From positions 1-6,341 of the forward strand of contig CALDGN010000077.1 in assembly GCA_937942965.1 (NCBI GenBank): a stretch of DNA of 6,341 bases, given 5' to 3'. Position numbers and translations under genes: made by a program. Below the pieces are notes generated by a model. It saw nothing but the letters and a program-made list of their open reading frames with translations, searched no databases and had not been told where the DNA came from. Below are positions 1 to 5,506 of the stretch, piece by piece. How positions within the stretch are numbered: the stretch's first letter is position 1; every line of letters starts with the position of its first letter. The stretch is from an uncultured Acidimicrobiales bacterium. Its GTDB lineage: Bacteria; Actinomycetota; Acidimicrobiia; Acidimicrobiales; UBA10347.

Positions 1-1
1 G

Positions 2-820
2 CGGAGCCCCTGGCTTGCCGGCCTCGCCGCCCGCGACCTTGATGAGATGAGCGGCGGACGCTTCGTGCTCGGCGTCGGCACCGGCAATCCGATGTTCAAC
101 GATCTCTACATGGGCGAAGACACCTCGAAGCCGATCGCCAAGATGCGTGACTACGTCCAGATCGTCCAGACCGTTGCCGCCGGCAGGGCGGGGGAACGAG
201 TACGACACGAAGGCGAGCAGCACTCCATCCGGTGGCGAGCGTCGTGGGATCCGACCCGACCGGCGGTGCCGATCTGGATGTCCGCTTCGGGGCCGAACAT
301 GGTTCGGTTGGCAGGCGAGGTCGCCGACGGGGTCGGGGTCGGGATCATGTCCTCGGTGGCATTCATGCGAGACATCGTTCGACCGAACGCGACTGGCGGC
401 GCGGTCGACGCCGGCCGCGATCCGGCCGAACTGGCCTTCCCGATGGGGGCCTTGGTGAGTGTGAACCACGATGCTGAACGTGCTCGGCACGCGGCGGCCG
501 CACGCGTGTGCGGACTGTTCCACCCCGTGCCGCACCCGTACTACGACTCGCAGCTCCGCCAACTGGGCTTTGGCGACTTCGTCGACCAGGCCTACGAGCT
601 GATTCCGGCGGGCCGGTTCAACGAGGCTGTGGCGCTGGTACCCGACGAGGTGATTGACACGATGACCATTACCGGCACACCTGGCGAGTGCGCTCGCCGT
701 ATCGCCGAGTACGACGGCCTCGCCGACGAGATCATCATCGGGCGCGTTCCACAGCCGGAAGAACCGCCGGGCGTCGCCGCCTTCGAGCCGATCTTCGAGC
801 TCGCTGCGCTCGCCGGCTGA
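2..820 (+). CDS. LLM class (probably F420-dependent) oxidoreductase, 5' partial
   Basis: This is the C-terminal part of a luciferase-like monooxygenase-fold enzyme, a TIM-barrel family that in actinobacteria mostly uses coenzyme F420 for hydride transfer in the cytosol. The frame is open from base 2. It reads SPWLAGLAARDLDEM before the first in-frame ATG at 47, and that stretch is conserved LLM sequence just ahead of the SGGRFVLGVGTG strand. ATG 47 is therefore internal and the true start lies left of the window, with probably the first 60-90 residues missing. Other family marks are VPIWMSASGPNMVRLAGEVADGV (the substrate/cofactor-side strand and helix) and the C-terminal VPDEVID...ITGTPGECARRIAEY block. 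The visible part is 272 codons plus a stop. It lies 60 nt upstream of a kinase gene on the same strand and may be co-transcribed with it. The family assignment is strong. F420 rather than FMN as cofactor is inferred from family and lineage, and the substrate is unknown. Confidence 0.9.
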   Translation, partial: RSPWLAGLAARDLDEMSGGRFVLGVGTGNPMFNDLYMGEDTSKPIAKMRDYVQIVQTVAAGRAGERVRHEGEQHSIRWRASWDPTRPAVPIWMSASGPNMVRLAGEVADGVGVGIMSSVAFMRDIVRPNATGGAVDAGRDPAELAFPMGALVSVNHDAERARHAAAARVCGLFHPVPHPYYDSQLRQLGFGDFVDQAYELIPAGRFNEAVALVPDEVIDTMTITGTPGECARRIAEYDGLADEIIIGRVPQPEEPPGVAAFEPIFELAALAG

Positions 821-841
821 CGACGGAACTAACGTCGGCTG
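814..841 (+). terminator. possible hairpin at the LLM stop codon
   Basis: Bases 814-822 can pair with 833-841 as a 9-bp stem with two G-U wobbles around a 10-nt loop (acggaactaa). The left arm contains the LLM stop codon. No T-tract follows, so this is not a classical intrinsic terminator. It could be an attenuator, an mRNA-processing structure or chance in GC-rich DNA. Confidence 0.2.
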
Positions 842-869
842 CAACGGCCGCTGGGGAAGGTGGCCGCAC

Positions 870-876
870 AAGGGGG
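870..876 (+). promoter_or_regulatory. ribosome binding site that decides the kinase start
   Basis: AAGGGGG ends 4 nt before ATG 881. The alternative in-frame GTG at 860 has only a purine run (GGGGAAG) directly abutting it, which is too close to work as a Shine-Dalgarno site. The seven extra residues it would add (VAAQGGT region) look like translated leader. ATG 881 is therefore preferred. Confidence 0.6.
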
Positions 877-880
877 CACG

Positions 881-1969
881 ATGATTCCTGCAGCGACGAC
901 CGACATCACGGTCGAGTGGTTGAACGAACGGCTGGCCGAGCGAAGCGATGTCGGCACCGTCGCCGCAATTGAGCGAGAGCCGATGGGCATGGGTGTCGGC
1001 ATCCTCGGCGAGATCGCCCGGCTCCACCTGACCTACGCCGACGGCGAGTCGGGCCCGGCGACCATGATCGCCAAGTGCCAGTCGGCGTACCCCGAGAACA
1101 TCGGCCTGTGCCAGATGATGGGCTTCTACACCCGCGAGGTCAGCTTCTACCAACAGCTCGCTGACACGATCGACATCCGGGTACCGACGCCCTACGTGGC
1201 CGATATGGAACCGGGCGGCGCGCCGTTCGTGCTCGTGATGGAAGAAGTCGGTGGCGCCGGGATGATCGACCAGATCGTCGGTGCCAGCCTCGACGAAGCC
1301 AAGCTTGTGCTCGACGCCGTCGCCACGCTGCACGCCCGCTTCTGGGACAACGATGACCTCTACGCCCTCGAGTGGCTCCCGCCAATGAACAACGACATGT
1401 ACAAAGGCGCGCAGGTCCTGGGCGAGGCGAACTGGCCGGCGTTCAACGAGAACTGGGGACCGAAGCTGCCCGCCGCAACACTCGCGGCCGTCGAGGCCTT
1501 CACGCCGCTCTACCCCGCAGCCCTCGACTACCTGTACGAACTCGGCACACCGACGTTCGCGCACACGGACTGCCGAGCGGAGAACTACCTGTTCGGCGGA
1601 ACCGCTGGCGAGGGCGTCACCACGATGCTCGACTTCCAGCTCTCGACGCGCCACATGGGCACGTTCGACTTGGCGAACTTCTTGGGCATGTCGGTGACGA
1701 TCGAGAACCGGCGAGCATGGGAAGACGAGCTCATCGAGCACTACCACTCGACGCTGCTCGCCAAGGGCGTGCCCGATAGCTACACGCTTGAGCAGTGCCG
1801 CCTCGAGTACCGCTACTGCCTGATGCAGCAAGCGTGGGCTCAGCTCGCGATCGCGAACGTGGACCCTGGCAACGATCGAGGCCGCGAGCTTCTCGACGCG
1901 TTCGTGACACGAGCGTTCCAGGCCGCCGAGGACAACAACGCCGCCGAGCTTCTTGACCACTTGAGCTGA
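881..1969 (+). CDS. phosphotransferase family protein, ecdysteroid-kinase-like (EcKL)/APH fold
   Basis: Predicted cytosolic small-molecule kinase of the protein-kinase-like/APH fold, 362 aa from ATG 881. N-lobe: a glycine-rich stretch (MGMGVGILGEIARL, about residues 34-47), the presumed ATP-phosphate lysine K65 (ATMIAKCQS) and the helix-C glutamate E86 (TREVSFYQQL). C-lobe: the Brenner-type catalytic loop HTDCRAEN (H228, D230, N235), the metal-binding aspartate D251 in MLDFQ, and D263 in TFDLANFL. The LDFQ/W..R..G..D(L/V)A.FL pattern, the later E..L...YH..L...GV segment and the YRYCLMQQAW helix match the EcKL/DUF1679-like branch better than true aminoglycoside kinases. All catalytic residues are present, so it should be active. 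It ends 9 nt before the P450 start, which suggests co-translation and a shared substrate, plausibly a hydroxylated product. The acceptor is unknown. Other members of this broad fold phosphorylate hydroxysteroids, hydroxyacyl groups, choline, homoserine or drugs. Antibiotic resistance is not supported. Confidence 0.85.
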   Translation: MIPAATTDITVEWLNERLAERSDVGTVAAIEREPMGMGVGILGEIARLHLTYADGESGPATMIAKCQSAYPENIGLCQMMGFYTREVSFYQQLADTIDIRVPTPYVADMEPGGAPFVLVMEEVGGAGMIDQIVGASLDEAKLVLDAVATLHARFWDNDDLYALEWLPPMNNDMYKGAQVLGEANWPAFNENWGPKLPAATLAAVEAFTPLYPAALDYLYELGTPTFAHTDCRAENYLFGGTAGEGVTTMLDFQLSTRHMGTFDLANFLGMSVTIENRRAWEDELIEHYHSTLLAKGVPDSYTLEQCRLEYRYCLMQQAWAQLAIANVDPGNDRGRELLDAFVTRAFQAAEDNNAAELLDHLS

Positions 1970-1971
1970 GG
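1967..1971 (+). promoter_or_regulatory. ribosome binding site of the P450, overlapping the kinase stop
   Basis: TGAGG begins with the kinase TGA stop and lies 7 nt before ATG 1979. Ribosomes terminating on the kinase would stop directly on the P450 initiation site, which favours translational coupling of the two genes. Confidence 0.6.
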
Positions 1972-1978
1972 CACGGCA

Positions 1979-3223
1979 ATGACCGCACCTGAGATTCCGA
2001 GCTTCTTCGACCCGGCGGTTCAGGACGACCCGTTCGAGGCCTACGAGATGATGCACGCGCAATGTCCCGTGCACCAGCTGCCCGAGAACGACCTGTTCAT
2101 GGTCACGAAGTACGACGACGTCAAAGAGGTATTGACCGACCCCGACACGTTCTCGTCGAATCCGGTCGGCCGCACGCCCCACGTCTCCGAAGCATCGGCT
2201 GCAGCGGCCAAGGTGTTCTCCGAACGTGGATGGAAGCGGGCCCGCACCTTGCAGCGGACCGATCCCCCGGTGCACACCCATTACCGCCGGCTGCTGGGCC
2301 GGGTGTTCACGAACCGTCAGGTCACGGCGCTCGAACCTCGCATCACCGAGATCTGCCACGACCTCATCGACGGGTTCATCGATGCGGGCGAGTGCGAGTT
2401 TGTGCGTGACTTTGCGCTGCCGCTGCCCGGGATCATCATCTGCGAACAGCTCGGCCTCGATGCCACGCAGTACCCGCTCTTCAAGACCTGGGCCGACGCA
2501 ATGTTGGCGCCCGCTCAGCGGGTGATGACGGTCGAGCAAGCCGTCGAACAGGCCGAGATCGAGCTCGAAGCGCAGCACTATCTCGCCGCCGAGTTCGAGG
2601 CGCGGCGAGAAGAGCCTCGTGACGACCTGATCTCGGCGCTCGTGCATGCGCACGGCGCCGACGAAGAGCCGTTCACGATGGAAGAGCTCCAGGACCTGAT
2701 GCATCAGCTCGTCACCGGCGGGTTCGAGACCACGACGGGTGCGCTCGGGACCGGCATGTGGCTGCTGCTGCGCTATCCGGATCAGTTGGCGAAGCTTCAG
2801 GCTGACCGGTCGTTGTTGGGCAACTTCATCGACGAGAGCTTGCGGTTCGATTCGCCCGTGGCCGGGTTGTGGCGCACGGCAACGTGCCCAGCTCGGGTCG
2901 GCGATGTGGACATCCCCGACGATTCGTCGGTGATGGTTCGCTACGCCGCCGCGAACCGAGACCCGGACAAGTTCGAGAATCCCGACGTATTCGACATCGA
3001 GCGAGAGAACGCGTCGGACCACATCGCGTTCGGCTGGGGTGGCCACTTCTGCGTCGGCTCCTGGCTGGCACGAGCCGAGCTACGCATCGCGTTCGAGTCC
3101 ATCCTCGACCGGCTCGACAACTTCGAACTCGCTGGACCGCTCGACGAGATCCCGCACGAGTTCAGTTTCATGTTGCGTCCACTCAAGGAGCTGCCGGTCC
3201 GCTTCACGGCTCGGGCGAGCTAG
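1979..3223 (+). CDS. cytochrome P450 (bacterial class I type)
   Basis: Soluble heme-thiolate monooxygenase of 414 aa, the usual length for bacterial P450s, with no membrane anchor. Signature elements appear in order. The C-helix heme-propionate motif is DPPVHTHYRR, D95 onwards, with H99 and R103 as HxxxR. The I-helix oxygen-activation motif is GGFETTTG, with the acidic-alcohol pair E250-T251 followed by T252. The K-helix ExxR is ESLR, E286 and R289. The meander NRDPDKFENPDVFDIER sits near residues 322-340. The heme-binding loop is FGWGGHFCVG, F351 to G360, with cysteine ligand C358; it fits FxxGxHxCxG fully. All catalytic elements are intact. It should insert one oxygen atom into a lipophilic substrate using electrons from a ferredoxin and reductase. 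No ferredoxin gene is in the window, so the redox partner must be encoded elsewhere. It is coupled to the upstream EcKL-like kinase and ends tail-to-tail with the minus-strand ABM gene. The CYP family and substrate cannot be assigned from sequence alone. Confidence 0.97.
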   Translation: MTAPEIPSFFDPAVQDDPFEAYEMMHAQCPVHQLPENDLFMVTKYDDVKEVLTDPDTFSSNPVGRTPHVSEASAAAAKVFSERGWKRARTLQRTDPPVHTHYRRLLGRVFTNRQVTALEPRITEICHDLIDGFIDAGECEFVRDFALPLPGIIICEQLGLDATQYPLFKTWADAMLAPAQRVMTVEQAVEQAEIELEAQHYLAAEFEARREEPRDDLISALVHAHGADEEPFTMEELQDLMHQLVTGGFETTTGALGTGMWLLLRYPDQLAKLQADRSLLGNFIDESLRFDSPVAGLWRTATCPARVGDVDIPDDSSVMVRYAAANRDPDKFENPDVFDIERENASDHIAFGWGGHFCVGSWLARAELRIAFESILDRLDNFELAGPLDEIPHEFSFMLRPLKELPVRFTARAS

Positions 3224-3624
3224 CGGAGGGCGTGCCACCAGTCGGCGACGACGGCGGCATAGCTCTCGGTGTACTTGAGGGTCAGCTCGTCAGCACCCTC
3301 GGGAGCGCTCTGCCCATTGGTGGCCGGAAGTGGCGATGAGTCACTGATCGGGTCGATCCACTCCAGGCGGATCTTCTCGACCACGCGGCCGATGTTCGGC
3401 GATGCCGTCTCGTGATGGTCGCTCGTCTGATGGACGATGAACGCCCGGTGATCAGGGAACGACAGCAGCGTGTAATACGTCCTCGGTTCGGCGCCCCGCC
3501 AGTACTCGTAGCGAAGGATGTCGTCCTCGAGCTCATGGCTCTTTGCGTAGAGCTCGGCGGCGATGGCTTCCCATTCGGCTTCGGTCCCGGGCTTGACAGT
3601 GATGTGGGCGAGGATCGTGGCCAT
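3220..3624 (-). CDS. ABM-like (antibiotic biosynthesis monooxygenase-type) small protein with C-terminal extension
   Basis: A 134-aa protein starting at ATG 3624. Residues 1-92 look like a ferredoxin-like dimeric alpha/beta-barrel domain of the ABM group. An opening strand ATILAHITVKPG is followed by the amphipathic helix EAEWEAIAAELYAKSHELE. Next come the strand DILRYEYWRG, the strand TYYTLLSFPDHRAFIVHQTSDHHE and a closing strand near KIRLEWIDPI. ABM-type proteins include cofactor-independent oxygenases, heme-degrading enzymes and many uncharacterised stress or metabolic proteins; function is not fixed by the fold. Residues 94-117 are Ser/Pro/Gly-rich and probably a linker. Residues 118-134 (YTESYAAVVADWWHALR) form an aromatic tail helix beyond the minimal domain. 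No convincing Shine-Dalgarno site precedes the start. The stop overlaps the convergent P450 stop. The position between the P450 and an LLM gene suggests a metabolic role, but that is inference. Confidence 0.82.
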   Translation of the reverse strand: MATILAHITVKPGTEAEWEAIAAELYAKSHELEDDILRYEYWRGAEPRTYYTLLSFPDHRAFIVHQTSDHHETASPNIGRVVEKIRLEWIDPISDSSPLPATNGQSAPEGADELTLKYTESYAAVVADWWHALR

Positions 3625-3630
3625 GTGATC

Positions 3631-3636
3631 AAGGTA
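3631..3636 (-). promoter_or_regulatory. candidate -10 element for the minus-strand ABM gene
   Basis: On the minus strand the sequence TACCTT (TANNNT type) sits exactly 6 nt before the ATG at 3624, and no Shine-Dalgarno site is visible. This geometry fits a leaderless transcript starting at the A of the start codon, a common arrangement in actinobacteria. No good -35 hexamer was found at 17-19 nt. Confidence 0.3.
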
Positions 3637-3684
3637 GGGGTCGGGTCAACCGGCAGTGGAATTCTGGCGATGGGCGACGTGAAT

Positions 3685-3690
3685 TAAGGT
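3685..3690 (+). promoter_or_regulatory. candidate -10 element (or AAGG ribosome binding site) for the second LLM gene
   Basis: TAAGGT fits TANNNT and is 6 nt before ATG 3697, mirroring the spacing on the opposite strand of this 72-nt divergent spacer (3625-3696). The same bases contain AAGG at 3686-3689, 7 nt before the ATG, which could instead be a weak Shine-Dalgarno site. The two readings cannot be separated by eye. No strong -35 was seen. Confidence 0.3.
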
Positions 3691-3696
3691 CCGCTC

Positions 3697-4635
3697 ATGG
3701 CTCATCCACGTCCCTTCCGTTTCGGCCTCATGGCGGCCAAGGCTTCGTCCTCCACTGAGTGGACCGAGACGGCGAAGAAGGCCGAAGACCTCGGCTACTC
3801 GTCGTTGCTCATGCCCGACCACTTCGGGGATCAGCTCGGTGTGATCCCGGCGCTGGCTGCAGCGGCCGCCGTCACGACCGAGCTGCGCATCGGCTCGCTC
3901 GTGTTCGCCAACGACTTCCGCCACCCGGCGCTGCTGGCTAAGGACACCGCGACGATCGACTTGCTGAGCGACGGACGACTCGAAGTCGGCGTCGGCGCAG
4001 GCTGGATGAACACCGACTACGAAACGACGGGCGTTCCCCACGAACGTGCGGGGATTCGCATCGACCGCATGATCGAATCGATCGATGTGCTCAGGGGCCT
4101 GTGGGGCGAGGGTGCGTTCTCTTACGACGGCGCGCACTACAACATCACCGAGATGGACGGTCTGCCCAAGCCGGTGCAAGCGGGCGGCCCGCCGATCATC
4201 GTCGGCGGCGGCGGTAAGCGCGTGCTGTCGACGGCGGCTCGGATGGCCGACATCGTCGGCGTGAACCCCAACGTGGGCGAGGGCACCATCGGCGCCGAGG
4301 CGATCAAGTCAATGTCAGCCGAAGCGACCGAAGAGAAGATGACCTGGGTCCGCGATGCCGCGGGCGACCGCTTCGACGACATCGAGATCAGCATCTTGAA
4401 GTTCTTTGTGGTCGTCACCGACGATCGCGATGACATGGCCGCCAAGGTCGGCGCCGGCATGGGCATGGATGCCGCCACGATCATCGCCAGCCCCCACGCA
4501 ATGGTCGGCTCCGCCGAACAGATCGCCGACGAGCTCATCGAACAGCGCGACCGCTGGCAGGGCTCCTACGTGACCGTTCAGTCCGACGCTATGGACTCGT
4601 TCGCACCGGTCGTCGCCGCACTCGCAGGCACATGA
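3697..4635 (+). CDS. LLM class F420-dependent oxidoreductase, resembling the MSMEG_2516-type subfamily
   Basis: Complete 312-aa luciferase-like TIM-barrel oxidoreductase. Visible landmarks are the first barrel strand FRFGLMA (residues 7-13), helix and strand TAKKAEDLGYSSLLMPDHFGD (25-45), TELRIGSLVFANDFRHPALLAKD (61-83), and SDGRLEVGVGAGW (91-103), the family's cofactor-side strand. VGGGGKRVL (169 onward) is the phosphate-binding loop region. The pattern of RPFRFG at the start, PDH, NDFRHP and the GAGW motif resembles the actinobacterial F420 family typified by MSMEG_2516. This is recalled from family knowledge, not searched. It differs clearly from the partial LLM at the left edge, so the two are not recent duplicates. 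Its stop overlaps the SDR start by 4 nt (ATGA), so the two proteins are translationally coupled and probably act in one pathway. ATG 3697 is the natural start since the first strand begins six residues later. Substrate unknown. Confidence 0.92.
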   Translation: MAHPRPFRFGLMAAKASSSTEWTETAKKAEDLGYSSLLMPDHFGDQLGVIPALAAAAAVTTELRIGSLVFANDFRHPALLAKDTATIDLLSDGRLEVGVGAGWMNTDYETTGVPHERAGIRIDRMIESIDVLRGLWGEGAFSYDGAHYNITEMDGLPKPVQAGGPPIIVGGGGKRVLSTAARMADIVGVNPNVGEGTIGAEAIKSMSAEATEEKMTWVRDAAGDRFDDIEISILKFFVVVTDDRDDMAAKVGAGMGMDAATIIASPHAMVGSAEQIADELIEQRDRWQGSYVTVQSDAMDSFAPVVAALAGT

Positions 4636-5450
4636 GCGACACCTCCGCGTTTCGGTCCGACCTGCTCGCCGGCCGCACGGCGCTCGTCAGCGGCGGTGGT
4701 TCTGGACTCGGCAAGGCCATCGCCACCGGCCTGGCCGCAGTCGGCGCCGACGTCACGATCGCGGCGCGACGCCAAGAGACCCTCGAAGAAGCGGCAACCG
4801 AAATCGCGGCCGCGACCGGACGATCGATCGGCGTCGACCTCGTCGACATCCGGAACCTTGAAACCGTCGAGGCGCTCGCCGACCGTCACGCCGATGTCGA
4901 CATCTTGGTGAACAACGCGGGCGGACAGTTCCCGCAGAAGGCACGTGACTTCAGCGCGAACGGATGGCGGTCGGTCATCGACCTGAACCTGAACGGCACC
5001 TGGAACATGACCCAGGCGTTCGGCAACAAGATGCTCGACGGCAACGGCGGCACGATCTGTCAGATCATCGCCACGGTCGGCCGAGGCATCCCTGGCATCG
5101 CTCACTCGGCTGCTGCCCGTGCGGGTGTGCTCGAGCTCACCAAGACGCTCGCCTACGAGTGGGGTCCCAAGGTTCGCCTGAACTGCGTGGCGCCGGGCCA
5201 GTTCCGCACCGACGCGTACGACTCGACCTATGAAGAGGGTGTCGGCGACGGATACGTCGAGCAGCCGCTCCCTCATGTCGGCCACACGAGTGACATCGCG
5301 AACGCGGTCACCTTCCTTGTGTCGCCTGCCAGCAGGTTCGTCACGGGCGAGGTTTTGTTCGTCGACGGCGGTCTGATCGTGCAGGGTCCGATGAGTGCGC
5401 TTCCTCCGGGCGGCTACCCCGAGCGCGACGAGCCAGCGACCCGGCTTTAG
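4632..5450 (+). CDS. SDR family oxidoreductase, trans-2-enoyl-CoA reductase (PECR)-like
   Basis: Complete 272-aa classical-length short-chain dehydrogenase/reductase, cytosolic. The Rossmann glycine motif is SGGGSGLG (S20-G27). AARR after strand 2 (R46, R47) favours NADP(H) over NAD(H). D69 and the NNAGG motif (N94-G98) are in place. The segment NNAGGQFP...ANGWRSVIDLNLNGTW and the active-site helix HSAAARAGVLELTKTLAYEW (H158 onward) resemble peroxisomal trans-2-enoyl-CoA reductase and 2,4-dienoyl-CoA reductase SDRs. In place of the usual YxxxK it reads S159xxxR163. That substitution fits the family (human PECR, from memory, carries a similar HSGAARAGV) and does not indicate a dead enzyme. The C-terminal FVTGEVLFVDGG block is standard. 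The likely reaction is NADPH-dependent reduction of an enoyl- or dienoyl-CoA double bond; the exact substrate is inference. It starts inside the LLM stop (ATGA), with only a weak GCAGG upstream, so expression probably depends on coupling. Confidence 0.9.
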   Translation: MSDTSAFRSDLLAGRTALVSGGGSGLGKAIATGLAAVGADVTIAARRQETLEEAATEIAAATGRSIGVDLVDIRNLETVEALADRHADVDILVNNAGGQFPQKARDFSANGWRSVIDLNLNGTWNMTQAFGNKMLDGNGGTICQIIATVGRGIPGIAHSAAARAGVLELTKTLAYEWGPKVRLNCVAPGQFRTDAYDSTYEEGVGDGYVEQPLPHVGHTSDIANAVTFLVSPASRFVTGEVLFVDGGLIVQGPMSALPPGGYPERDEPATRL

Positions 5451-5506
5451 AAAAATCTCCGAGGTGCGCGACGGAGCTCACCCTGTTCGTTCGTTGAAGT
5501 GGGTGT
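5451..5506. other. 56-nt spacer between SDR and sigma factor genes
   Basis: It contains an inverted pair CTCCG (5457-5461) and CGGAG (5472-5476), flanked on the left by AAAAA (5451-5455). Read on the minus strand this is a 5-bp hairpin followed by ATTTTT, but no minus-strand gene arrives here. On the plus strand there is no T-tract. A short GTTC repetition (about 5485-5495) precedes the sigma gene. No convincing promoter or strong Shine-Dalgarno site was recognised, so the sigma gene may be read from upstream or from its own ECF-type promoter not visible by eye. Confidence 0.3.

Noticed and set aside
47..820. ATG 47 as the true start of the first LLM protein
   Set aside because: Conserved LLM residues (SPWLAGLAARDLDE) are encoded in the same frame upstream of it, and the N-terminal barrel strands would be missing. 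The gene is cut by the window edge.
860..880. GTG 860 as the start of the kinase
   Set aside because: It has no properly spaced ribosome binding site, whereas ATG 881 has AAGGGGG just upstream and gives a normal family N-terminus.
881..1969. Aminoglycoside resistance gene
   Set aside because: The fold is shared with APH enzymes, but the sequence pattern is closer to EcKL/DUF1679-like kinases and the neighbours are metabolic, with no resistance or mobile context.
3646..4179. Minus-strand open frame of 177 codons opposite the second LLM gene
   Set aside because: It overlaps the start and first half of a confident LLM gene and would cross the divergent spacer. The composition is that of a GC-rich shadow frame.
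5103..5120. SDR as a catalytically dead pseudoenzyme because YxxxK is missing
   Set aside because: PECR/DECR-type SDRs naturally depart from YxxxK at this site, and the rest of the protein is intact and well conserved.
4578..5285. Minus-strand open frame of 235 codons opposite the SDR
   Set aside because: Antisense to a clear SDR, with Arg/Asp/Val-rich low-information translation and no recognisable domain or upstream Shine-Dalgarno site.
5451..5476. Intrinsic terminator on the minus strand (5-bp hairpin followed by ATTTTT)
   Set aside because: The stem is short with a 10-nt loop, and no minus-strand gene is upstream of it to be terminated. Kept only as a note in the spacer entry.
5485..5495. 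GTTC tandem repetition upstream of the sigma gene
   Set aside because: Fewer than three imperfect 4-nt units; too short to count as a repeat or operator.
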